Shown here one piece after another: positions 1 to 7,815 of a DNA stretch of 39,661 bases. Below the pieces are notes generated by a model, which was not told where the DNA came from, did not search any database, and worked only from the letters and a program-made list of their open reading frames with translations. Made by a program: the position numbers and the translations under genes. The stretch comes from Granulicella sp. (GTDB lineage: Bacteria; Acidobacteriota; Terriglobia; Terriglobales; Acidobacteriaceae). The stretch's first letter is position 1. Each line of letters opens with the position of its first letter. Location: contig PLOT01000122.1 of the NCBI GenBank assembly GCA_003142215.1, positions 7,711 through 47,371 of the forward strand, written 5' to 3'.

Positions 1-114
1 TTGGGGCGTCGAGGGGCTTGACACGCGATTTTGCTGAGGTTTTTGGGAAAAGAAAATTGCGGGGGTGGGGTGATGGCAGCCGGGCGACGCAACATCTTCC
101 GCAAGCTGATTTTT

Positions 115-1572
115 TCAGAGCGGGCCCGGCCCTGGGTTGCCGGACGCGGGGGAATTCGTCGCAGGGGTTGCGCCTGGAGATGCCGGTGGGCCGCCGGGGC
201 GAGGCCCGCGACCGCCGCTGCTGCCGGTGAAGAGTGGACCGAGGTTGAGCGCGGCGGCGGTGTCGGGCTGGGCCGGATCGAAGTCCTTGAAGCCGTCCAC
301 TATGAAGTTGGCGAGGTCGAGCTTGTTCTGCTTGATGCCCATCACGATGCACTTGGCGAACTCGTAGCCGCCGTACGCGGTGGAGTGGGTTCCATCGGCG
401 AGAATCTTTCCTGCGTCCGCGCCAGCCGATTCATAGAAGGTGTCGCTCATGCCGTAGAGGTCGATGAACGGGACGTGCTCCTCCTGAGCGACCTCGCGCA
501 TGGCCTGGGGATAGCCGTCATGGCCGTGGGTGGGCGCGCCGGTGCCGCGCGCACCGCGGTCCATCGCCGTCACCAGCACGGGGGTTGCGCCGCGCAGGCG
601 GGCCTCGGCGATGTAGACCTTCAGATAGGCCTTGTAGGTGGTCTCCGGTTCGACGTAGGTCTGCGGCCAACTCGCCTTGGAGTCGTTGTGAATGAACTGG
701 AGGAAGAGATAGTCTCCCTTCTTCATCTGGCTGAGCATCTTGTCCAGGCGCAGCGCATTCATAAACGACTTCATGGTCTCGCCGGACTGGGCGTTGTTGG
801 CAACCGCGACACCAGGCTTGAAAAAGACGGAGAGCAGTTGTCCCCAACTGACATCGCCGCCGCCATCGCGGTCGGTGACGGTGGAATCGCCGGCGATGAA
901 GATGGTTGGCGCGGTGGGCGCGGAGACGATCTCGATGGAGCGCAGCGCGGCGTGCGGGCTGACGACTTCGACGGTCAACTTGTTGTCCCAATCGCGCGTA
1001 TTGCCGTCGTCGAACTGGTCCAGACTCACCTCTTCGCGGCCAGTGGCGTTGGTGGGCAGCTTGGGCAGATGCGGCGTGCGGACGTTGGTGGTGAAGGTGC
1101 GCTCGGCGACCTGGCCGGCGGGAACCGGGACGCGCTCCAGCATCAGGCGGCCAGACTCGGCTTTGAAGGTGGTAGTGGTCGCGGTGGTCGAGTCGCCAAA
1201 GGTCACCGTCACGTTGAAGTTGCCCTCGGGAACCTTGGCGGAGAACATGAAGGGCTTCTCGCTGGTGGTGGCGTTGCCGTTGTCGCCGGTGGAGACCTGC
1301 GCGCCGGGCTCGTAGCCGTAGCCTGCGTCGTCCGCGTAGACGGTCGTGGGAGCGACTCGCGTGAAACCGGGCTTGGCTGGGCCGGCGCTGAAATCGAACT
1401 TCAGATCTACTGGTGCAGCAAGCGGTGCAGTAAGCGACGGAGTCCGCGGCGCGGTTCGTGGTGCGGTCGGTGGCGCTGCGGGAGGCGCGGCCTGTGCCGC
1501 AGCCATCATCGACAAGGACGAGCAGATCAGAGCGGGGCAGCAGACGAGAGCGAGACGGCGGAGGATTTTCAT
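115..1572 (-). CDS. Secreted SGNH/GDSL hydrolase, rhamnogalacturonan acetylesterase-like
   Basis: Protein MKILRRLALVCC... has a signal peptide, a Pro/Ala/Thr-rich linker, the GDS block 'IFIAGDSTVTDRDGGGDVSWGQ', the N-containing block 'FLQFIHNDSK' and 'DGTHSTAYGGYEFAKCI' typical of the rhamnogalacturonan acetylesterase group. The listed ORF extends to 1854; the signal peptide fixes a start near 1572. Confidence 0.85.
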   Translation of the reverse strand: MKILRRLALVCCPALICSSLSMMAAAQAAPPAAPPTAPRTAPRTPSLTAPLAAPVDLKFDFSAGPAKPGFTRVAPTTVYADDAGYGYEPGAQVSTGDNGNATTSEKPFMFSAKVPEGNFNVTVTFGDSTTATTTTFKAESGRLMLERVPVPAGQVAERTFTTNVRTPHLPKLPTNATGREEVSLDQFDDGNTRDWDNKLTVEVVSPHAALRSIEIVSAPTAPTIFIAGDSTVTDRDGGGDVSWGQLLSVFFKPGVAVANNAQSGETMKSFMNALRLDKMLSQMKKGDYLFLQFIHNDSKASWPQTYVEPETTYKAYLKVYIAEARLRGATPVLVTAMDRGARGTGAPTHGHDGYPQAMREVAQEEHVPFIDLYGMSDTFYESAGADAGKILADGTHSTAYGGYEFAKCIVMGIKQNKLDLANFIVDGFKDFDPAQPDTAAALNLGPLFTGSSGGRGPRPGGPPASPGATPATNSPASGNPGPGPL

Positions 1573-1756
1573 GAGGTGGAGGCCTTTCGGACCAGCGCTG
1601 ACAGGAGTTGCGCTGCGACGGCGTGGCAATGGATGGACGCTGCGACAGTTTACATTTTCATCTATATACCCGGCCAATCCGTTTGAGCTTTTCACGGTCC
1701 CTGTGTGGGAGGGGTACCGCGAGATCGCGAATGCGGTACAGTCTTCAGGGAGGCGC

Positions 1757-2680
1757 ATGACGGAACGGATACGCATCGGAATCGACCTGGGCGGCACCAA
1801 GATCGAAGGACTTGCGCTGGATCCGCGCGGCGCGGAGATTGCGCGGCTGCGCAACGCGACGCCGCAGCACGACTACGCGGCGACGGTAAGGGCGATTGTG
1901 GAGGCGGTGCAGGAGCTGGAGAGGCGCGCCGGCGGCGGAGAGCGCGAAGCGGCATCGGTGGGCGTGGGGATTCCGGGAACGATTGTGCGCGCGACGGGAC
2001 TGGTGAAAAATGCTAACTCGACGTGGCTGAACGGCCAGCCGCTGGAGCGCGACCTTGCAGCGGCACTGGCGAGGCCCGTGCGCTGCGCCAACGACGCCAA
2101 CTGCCTGGCCGTCTCCGAGGCAACCGACGGAGCGGCGGCTGGCGCGGGGCTGGTCTTCGCGGTGATTCTTGGCACGGGGTGCGGCGGCGGCATTGCCGTC
2201 AATGGGCAGGTGCGCGTGGGGCCGAACGGGGTTTCGGGCGAGTGGGGGCACAATCCGTTGCCCTGGGCCACGCCCGATGAGATGCCTGGGCCCAAGTGCT
2301 TCTGCGGCCAGCGTGGATGCCTGGAGACTTGGATCTCCGGCACCGGGCTTGCGCGCGACCATCAGCGAGTGACTGGCAAGCAGCTCAGCGGGCCGGAGAT
2401 TGTCGCCGCGGCGGCGGGCGGCGACGCGGCAGCCGAGGCCAGCATCGCGCGGCTGGAAGACCGCGCTGGGCGCGCACTGGCGTCGGTGGTGAACCTGCTC
2501 GACCCGGATGTGATCGTGATTGGCGGCGGGCTGTCGAAGCTGGACCGGCTCTATGCGCACCTTCCTGCGCTGATTGCGCGGCATCTCTTCGGCGGCGGGG
2601 AGCTTGCGACTCCGGTGCTGAAGGCGAAGCACGGGGATGCCAGCGGGGTTCGCGGAGCGGCCTGGCTGTGGGCTGCGTAG
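1757..2680 (+). CDS. ROK family sugar kinase (fructokinase/N-acetylglucosamine kinase-like)
   Basis: MTERIRIGIDLGGTKIEGLAL phosphate-binding motif; zinc-type ROK motif 'KCFCGQRGCLETWISG'; 'DVIVIGGGLSK'. Confidence 0.92.
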   Translation: MTERIRIGIDLGGTKIEGLALDPRGAEIARLRNATPQHDYAATVRAIVEAVQELERRAGGGEREAASVGVGIPGTIVRATGLVKNANSTWLNGQPLERDLAAALARPVRCANDANCLAVSEATDGAAAGAGLVFAVILGTGCGGGIAVNGQVRVGPNGVSGEWGHNPLPWATPDEMPGPKCFCGQRGCLETWISGTGLARDHQRVTGKQLSGPEIVAAAAGGDAAAEASIARLEDRAGRALASVVNLLDPDVIVIGGGLSKLDRLYAHLPALIARHLFGGGELATPVLKAKHGDASGVRGAAWLWAA

Positions 2681-2681
2681 T

Positions 2682-3599
2682 TCACGGCTTGCGGGCGAGG
2701 GCGATGCGCGGGATATGCTGCAGGTCGTCGAGGAAGCGGAGTTGGTTCCAGTCGGACAACAGAGAAGCAATGGCCTCTTGCTGGCCGTGGCCGATCTCCA
2801 ACGCGAGCAGGCCGTCGGGCAGCAGCGCGGCGCGGGCCTGGGGGATGAGGCGGCGATAGATGTCGAGACCGTCCGGACCGGCGAAGAGCGCGGCAGCAGG
2901 TTCGTGGTCGCGCACCTGCGGATGCAGACTGGCGCGGTCGGCGGTAGGAACGTAAGGCGGGTTTGAAACGATGGCGGCGAAGGGTAGTTCTGTAAGAGCG
3001 AGCGCGGCGAGCAGATCGGATTCGATGAATTGGATGCGGCTGGTCAGGTGGTGACGCGCGGCGTTCGCGGCGGCGACTTCGAGGGCAGCGGCGGAGAGAT
3101 CGACTGCGGTGACGTGCGCGTGGGGCAGGTGGAAAGCGAGCGCGATGGCGATGGCTCCCGAGCCGGTTCCTACGTCGAGAATACGCAGGGGCAGATGCTG
3201 GGACGAAGACAAAAGCAGATCCCTTCGCTGCGCTGCGGGATGACAAACAAATTCAGCGGGAGGCCTGGCAAACTCGGCGAGGACGGCCTCGACGAGCTGC
3301 TCGGTCTCGGGGCGGGGGATGAGGACGGCGGGCGTGACGCGGAGGGTGAGGCCGTAGAACTCCTGCTCGCCGGTGATGTACTGGATCGGCTCGTTGGCAA
3401 GGCGGCGCAGAACCAACGCGTCGTAGGCAGCCTGCTGGCCGGGCGTGAGCGAGCGGTTGGGGTCGGCGAGCTGCGCGGCGTGGGAGATCGCCAGCACATG
3501 GCGAAGCAGAAACGCGGCGTCGCGGGCGGCGTCTGCGCGCAGGTTGGGTGACGCGTCGAGCTGTCGGGTGGCGCTCGTGAGGGCTTCGCGGAGGGTCAT
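2682..3599 (-). CDS. prmC: Peptide chain release factor N5-glutamine methyltransferase
   Basis: 'LIPRPETEQLVEAVL', 'RILDVGTGSGAIAIALA', 'IVSNPPYVPT' (NPPY motif). Carries an extra ~24-aa in-frame segment (see findings). Confidence 0.93.
   Translation of the reverse strand: MTLREALTSATRQLDASPNLRADAARDAAFLLRHVLAISHAAQLADPNRSLTPGQQAAYDALVLRRLANEPIQYITGEQEFYGLTLRVTPAVLIPRPETEQLVEAVLAEFARPPAEFVCHPAAQRRDLLLSSSQHLPLRILDVGTGSGAIAIALAFHLPHAHVTAVDLSAAALEVAAANAARHHLTSRIQFIESDLLAALALTELPFAAIVSNPPYVPTADRASLHPQVRDHEPAAALFAGPDGLDIYRRLIPQARAALLPDGLLALEIGHGQQEAIASLLSDWNQLRFLDDLQHIPRIALARKP
3204..3250. repeat. Dispersed repeat (family B) inside prmC
   Basis: 'gaagacaaaagcagatcccttcgctgcgctgcgggatgacaaacaa' closely matches 12238-12280 'gaagcaaaagcagattcctccgctgcgctacggaatgacaa'. 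Confidence 0.8.
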
Positions 3600-3603
3600 A
3601 AAC

Positions 3604-3629
3604 CAGTGGTCAGTGGTCAGTGGTCAGTG
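3604..3629. repeat. Heptanucleotide tandem repeat (cagtggt)x3.7 immediately upstream of prmC
   Basis: Direct read: cagtggt cagtggt cagtggt cagtg. Confidence 0.95.
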
Positions 3630-3682
3630 TGCGGAGATGATGCGCAGGAGATTGTCATCTGAATTGGCGACCGTGTGCGGCC

Positions 3683-4606
3683 TCATCGCTGCGGGGCAAT
3701 CTGAATGATGTTGCCGTCGGGATCGGTAATGCTCAGAGTGTTGCCATCGGTGAAGTCGATGCCCTTGGCCTTGAGCAGCGCGCCCGACTTGCGGATGTCC
3801 GGCGAGGTCATCAGGATTCTGGACTTCGCGCCAAGCGGATCGGCGGGAACGATCTCGACCTGCTGGCCGGATGTGCCGGGCAGGTTGAGCAGCATCGGGT
3901 TGGACTTCGACGCGGTGAAGCCGAGCTTGGTGAGGTAGAAGTCGCGCGCGGCGGCGGGGTCCTGCATGGCGAGCGCGACGACGGTCATCTTGTCGGCGAC
4001 GCGGTCAGGGCCGATGTGCTGGCCAATGTCCAACGTATGCCGCGAGGTGGGCATGTACTGGGTGTACTCGATGTTCTGCGCGAAGGTGGGCTGCTGCGGG
4101 CCTTTGAGGGTGAAGAGCAGGTTGCCGGCGGCGGCGGTGCGCACGGAGATGGGAGCGAGGCCCTCGGCGACGTAAAAGTCGTGGGTGGCGTTGATGTCGG
4201 AGGCCTCGAAGCAGAGGTGGAGAAAGCTGGAGGTGCTCTGCGTGTTGCTCTGCGGGTTGGCTGGGTTGGGCGGCCCGGCCGGGTAGAGCTCGATGAATTG
4301 CTTGTCGTTGAGCTTGAGGAAGGACTGCGAGACGCTGCCATCCCTGCCGGTATTGGCGAAGGCCTGCTGGAAGCCAAGCTTGTTGTAGAAGGCGAGCGAG
4401 GCGGCGATGTTCTGCACGCGGATGGCGATGTGGGCGATGCCGTTGAACGGCGGCGTCTGGGCCGGGGCCGCTGCCGTGGACGCTGGTGCTGGCGTTGGCG
4501 CAGGCGCGGTCTGGGCTGCGGCGAAGGTCGAGATGCCTGCGGCCAGCGTGACGATTGCGATGCGCTGGAGCGCGGTGCGTGCGGATGCGATCTTCTTGTG
4601 TGTCAT
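3683..4606 (-). CDS. Secreted VOC-family (glyoxalase/bleomycin-resistance fold) protein, two VOC-like halves
   Basis: Signal peptide MTHKKIASARTALQRIAIVTLAAG; 'IAHIAIRVQNIAASLAFYNKLGFQ' and 'MQDPAAARDFYLTKLGF...DPDGNIIQI'. Confidence 0.85.
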   Translation of the reverse strand: MTHKKIASARTALQRIAIVTLAAGISTFAAAQTAPAPTPAPASTAAAPAQTPPFNGIAHIAIRVQNIAASLAFYNKLGFQQAFANTGRDGSVSQSFLKLNDKQFIELYPAGPPNPANPQSNTQSTSSFLHLCFEASDINATHDFYVAEGLAPISVRTAAAGNLLFTLKGPQQPTFAQNIEYTQYMPTSRHTLDIGQHIGPDRVADKMTVVALAMQDPAAARDFYLTKLGFTASKSNPMLLNLPGTSGQQVEIVPADPLGAKSRILMTSPDIRKSGALLKAKGIDFTDGNTLSITDPDGNIIQIAPQR

Positions 4607-4733
4607 CTTCCATTCCTCCCGGTACTGGCTTGGTCTGACTATTTATCCCTCAAGAATACTCTCTGGACGGAGTGGTGGTGGGCAACATGATGCTAACCCC
4701 CGAGCCGGCATTCGGCTGGTATGATGGGTTTGA

Positions 4734-5171
4734 ATGACGACCAAGGTACAGGTGTCCGCGGCAACTGGTGGCAAGACAGGAAGCAGGGATGCGGCCGCGA
4801 GCGGCGTTTCTCCGGTGGTGGCGCTGGTAGCGGGCTGGCTGGTTCCCGGCGCGGGACACCTGCTGCTGGGCAAGTGGGTGCGCGCGGCATTGCTGATGGT
4901 CTCGATCGTGGGGATGTTCGCCATCGGCGTCGCGCTCGAGGGCAAGGTTTACACGCCGAATACAGGCGAGCCGCTGGACATGCTGGGCTTTGCGGGCGAC
5001 CTTGGATCGGGCGTGCTCTACGGGCTGGCGCGGCTGCTGGGCTGGGGACAGGCCCCGGTGCTGGTGGCCGTGGCAGACTATGGGACGAAGTTCATCGTGG
5101 TGGCTGGATTGCTGAACATCGTCGCCGCTGTGGATGCGCACTCGCTGGCCAGCGGGAGGAAACGTCCGTGA
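4734..5171 (+). CDS. Small integral membrane protein (DUF6677-like, from memory)
   Basis: 'SPVVALVAGWLVPGAGHLLLGKWVRAALLMVSIVGMFAIGVALEGKVY', several hydrophobic helices; conserved 'DYGTKFIVVAGLLNIVAAVDAH'. Confidence 0.65.
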   Translation: MTTKVQVSAATGGKTGSRDAAASGVSPVVALVAGWLVPGAGHLLLGKWVRAALLMVSIVGMFAIGVALEGKVYTPNTGEPLDMLGFAGDLGSGVLYGLARLLGWGQAPVLVAVADYGTKFIVVAGLLNIVAAVDAHSLASGRKRP

Positions 5172-5344
5172 CGATCTCTCACTTCAGCGCGGTACTGCTG
5201 TTCTCTCTCTTCACCTCCATTGTGTTCGGCATCACGCAGCGGGCGGAGCCGAAGAAGATGGTGCGCTTCGGCGCGCTCTGCTTTGCTCTGTTTGTCGGCG
5301 GAACGATCGCGGCGAGCTGGGCGATGTGGCTAATCAAGCATTGA
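5168..5344 (+). CDS. Small two-helix membrane protein, translationally coupled to the upstream gene
   Basis: GTG start overlaps the upstream TGA (GTGA at 5168-5171); VTISHFSAVLLFSLFTSIVFGITQRAEPKKMVRFGALCFALFVGGTIAASWAMWLIKH. Confidence 0.65.
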   Translation: MTISHFSAVLLFSLFTSIVFGITQRAEPKKMVRFGALCFALFVGGTIAASWAMWLIKH

Positions 5345-5390
5345 GTTGCCGGTTGTTGGGCGGAATCGGCCGTTTGCGCGAGGAGATGCG

Positions 5391-6683
5391 ATGAGGATTT
5401 CGGTTGGAGTGGGGTTGTTGGCGGCGATGGGCGTGGGGATGATGACGCAGAGCGCGTATGCGGCGGGTGTTGGCGTTGCAACCGTAAAGCTCTGCGATGC
5501 TCGGACATACGGCGCGAAGGCGGACGGTGCGACCAAGGACACCAAGGCGATCCAGGCGGCGGTGGATGCGTGCGCGAACCTGGGCGGCGGAACGGTAAGG
5601 CTGACCGGCGGAACGTTTTTGACCGGGCCGGTGGTGTTGAAGAGCAATATCACGCTGGAGATTGAGAAGGGCGCGGTGCTGCTGGGCTCGCCCGACCGGG
5701 CGGATTATCCGATGGTGACGTTTGCGCGCAACCAGACGGTGCAGCCGCTGGTGAGCGCGGTGAATGCGGAGAACGTTGCGATCACGGGCGAGGGCACGAT
5801 CGACGGAAATGGAAAGGTGTGGTGGGACTATATCGTCGGGACAAAGGATGCAGGCGTGTTGGGCAACGATCATCCGCGACCGATGGGCGTGGTCTTCGAC
5901 CATACGAAGCATGTGCGCATGGAGGGCGTGACGGTGCAGAATTCGGGCTTCTGGCAGATTGTGCCGTACTACGCCGACGATGTGACGATCCGCAACATTC
6001 GGATTCTTGCACCGAAGTCTCCGAATACGGATGCGATCGATCCGTTCAGCTCCAGCAACGTGGTGATCGACCATGTATTTGCGAGCACGGGGGACGACAA
6101 CGTCGCGATCAAGAGCGGAGCGATCGACTCGCCGGGGCCGGACGCGCCGAGCCGGAACATCACGATTACGGACTGCACGTTCGAGAACGGGCATGGGATT
6201 TCGATCGGCAGCGAGATTGCGGGCGGCGTGCAGAATGTCCGCGTTGAGCGGGTCAGCTTCAAGGGGACAGACCAGGGAATCCGCATCAAGTCGGCGCGCG
6301 ACCGGGGCAACGATGTGTCGAACATTTCGTACAAGGACATCACGATGGTGGATGTGAAGACGGCGATCCTGATTACGGAGTACTACCCACATGCGGCACC
6401 GGAGGGCGCGGTACCGGCCGAGCCGGTGGGGCGGCTGACGCCGAAGTTTCACGACATCACGATCGAGAATGTGACGGCGACGGGAAGCGGCTCGGCGGGG
6501 ACGATTGTGGGGCTGCCGGAGTCGCCGGTGCTGGGGCTGACGATGAAGAACGTACACATTGCGGCGAAGACCGGGATGTCGATTGCATATGCGACGGTGG
6601 CGATGGACGACGTGGTGGTGACGCCGGTGACGGGCGATGCGATGAAGATTGCGCCGACGGCGAAGGTGACGGTGAAGAAGTAA
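5391..6683 (+). CDS. Glycoside hydrolase family 28 (polygalacturonase-like), secreted
   Basis: Signal peptide MRISVGVGLLAAMGVGMM; 'YGAKADGATKDTKAIQAAVDAC', 'NTDAIDPFSSSNVVIDHVFASTGDDNVAIKSG', 'GHGISIGSE', 'RIKSARDRG' GH28 motifs. Confidence 0.92.
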   Translation: MRISVGVGLLAAMGVGMMTQSAYAAGVGVATVKLCDARTYGAKADGATKDTKAIQAAVDACANLGGGTVRLTGGTFLTGPVVLKSNITLEIEKGAVLLGSPDRADYPMVTFARNQTVQPLVSAVNAENVAITGEGTIDGNGKVWWDYIVGTKDAGVLGNDHPRPMGVVFDHTKHVRMEGVTVQNSGFWQIVPYYADDVTIRNIRILAPKSPNTDAIDPFSSSNVVIDHVFASTGDDNVAIKSGAIDSPGPDAPSRNITITDCTFENGHGISIGSEIAGGVQNVRVERVSFKGTDQGIRIKSARDRGNDVSNISYKDITMVDVKTAILITEYYPHAAPEGAVPAEPVGRLTPKFHDITIENVTATGSGSAGTIVGLPESPVLGLTMKNVHIAAKTGMSIAYATVAMDDVVVTPVTGDAMKIAPTAKVTVKK

Positions 6684-6758
6684 TTCTTTTCCTGCATGGC
6701 TGTGAGAACGGACAACGGCAAGGGCAAAGGCGAAATGCGGGGGTCCCTCCACTGACCA

Positions 6759-6792
6759 CCCCAACGAGCAAGTTCGCTCGTCGGGGACCCCG
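6759..6792. repeat. Hairpin dispersed repeat (family C), single copy
   Basis: 'ccccaacgagcaagttcgctcgtcggggacccc' matches 11144-11223; inverted repeat CCCCaACGAGC/GCTCGTcGGGG. Confidence 0.8.
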
Positions 6793-6962
6793 GTTCCGGC
6801 GGCAAAGTACGCCGCCTCCGGTCGGGATGACGTCATGTTGCGGGCGCTCCGGCCGGGATGACGGGAGTGGCGAGCACGCTGGATGCGGACCTGCGCGCGG
6901 TACTTCGGGCATATTACCTGCGGCTAGCGGGGCGGGATTGTTGCCCGAATCCGCTACAGAGA

Positions 6963-7029
6963 TGTGTGGGAACACAACAAAGACGCAGCCTCCGGCAACC
7001 CCTGACGAAGGACAGGGAGACGGCGGAGG
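6963..7029 (+). promoter_or_regulatory. Candidate structured 5' leader sequestering the Shine-Dalgarno of the 7036 gene
   Basis: TGTGT-GGGA-ACACA hairpin (6963-6976) followed by nested CCTCCG(6989-6994)/CGGAGG(7024-7029) and CCCTG(7000-7004)/CAGGG(7013-7017); GGAGG lies 6 nt before ATG 7036. Confidence 0.4.
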
Positions 7030-7035
7030 TGCAGT

Positions 7036-7815
7036 ATGGCATGGCGATGGACAGTGCGGGTTGGGTGCGCTGTTGCATTGGTCTTTGTAATCCTGGTGAC
7101 GGAGTGCGGGGTTGCGCAGGACCCTCCGCAGAGCGCTCTTTCGCAGTCGGCACCGCCGCAGAGCACAAACGATGCGCTGCATTCGATGTCGCGGCTGGCG
7201 GGCGCGATCTTTACCGGGCAGGTGATAGCGGTGCGCCGGATAGAGGGATTGAACGGCGCGACCGGCGTGGTGGAGATTGATTTCGCGGTGGAGGATGCGG
7301 TGCGCGGAGTGAGCGGGAGCGCGTACACGCTGCGCGAGTGGGCGGGGCTGTGGCCGGCCGGCGATGAGCCGTTTCGCGTGGGCCAGCGGTACCTGATGCT
7401 GCTGCATTCGCCGGGCGCGGCGGGGCTGAGTTCGCCGGTGGGCGGGACGGATGGAGCGATTCCGATACGCGGCACGGGACGGGCGCAGGCGACGGGAGAG
7501 GCAGAGACGGATGCGGCGGGGACCGGATCGGCGGGAGATGGCCGTGTGGTGGACCTGCGCTGGGTTGCGACGCGGGTGGCGCAGCCGCTGCAGTACAGGA
7601 TTTCGCCGGTGGCGCATGCAGCCGCGCTGCCTGTCCCGGTGCAGGAGGATGCGGCGGAGTCTGCCAGCAGCTTGCAGACCGCCAATGGCGGGGGCTCCGG
7701 CGCTGGGGCTGCGGCCAACGGCACGACGCCGGCCGCTGCCTCGCAGGGCACGGCGTACACAACAGTGATGGCGATGCTGCGCGGTTGGGAGAAGACCGGC
7801 GATGCCACGCGCTGA
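7036..7815 (+). CDS. Secreted hypothetical protein
   Basis: N-terminal hydrophobic signal MAWRWTVRVGCAVALVFVILVTECGVAQ; SD GGAGG upstream; overlaps the next ORF by 14 nt. Confidence 0.7.
   Translation: MAWRWTVRVGCAVALVFVILVTECGVAQDPPQSALSQSAPPQSTNDALHSMSRLAGAIFTGQVIAVRRIEGLNGATGVVEIDFAVEDAVRGVSGSAYTLREWAGLWPAGDEPFRVGQRYLMLLHSPGAAGLSSPVGGTDGAIPIRGTGRAQATGEAETDAAGTGSAGDGRVVDLRWVATRVAQPLQYRISPVAHAAALPVPVQEDAAESASSLQTANGGGSGAGAAANGTTPAAASQGTAYTTVMAMLRGWEKTGDATR

Noticed and set aside
31-1686. 551-aa plus-strand ORF opposite the SGNH hydrolase
   Set aside because: Antisense shadow of a well-supported minus-strand gene; low-complexity GC-driven translation with no domain.
5334-6836. 500-aa minus-strand ORF, Arg/His-rich
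   Set aside because: Antisense of the GH28 gene; composition (R/H/P-rich) typical of high-GC shadow ORFs.
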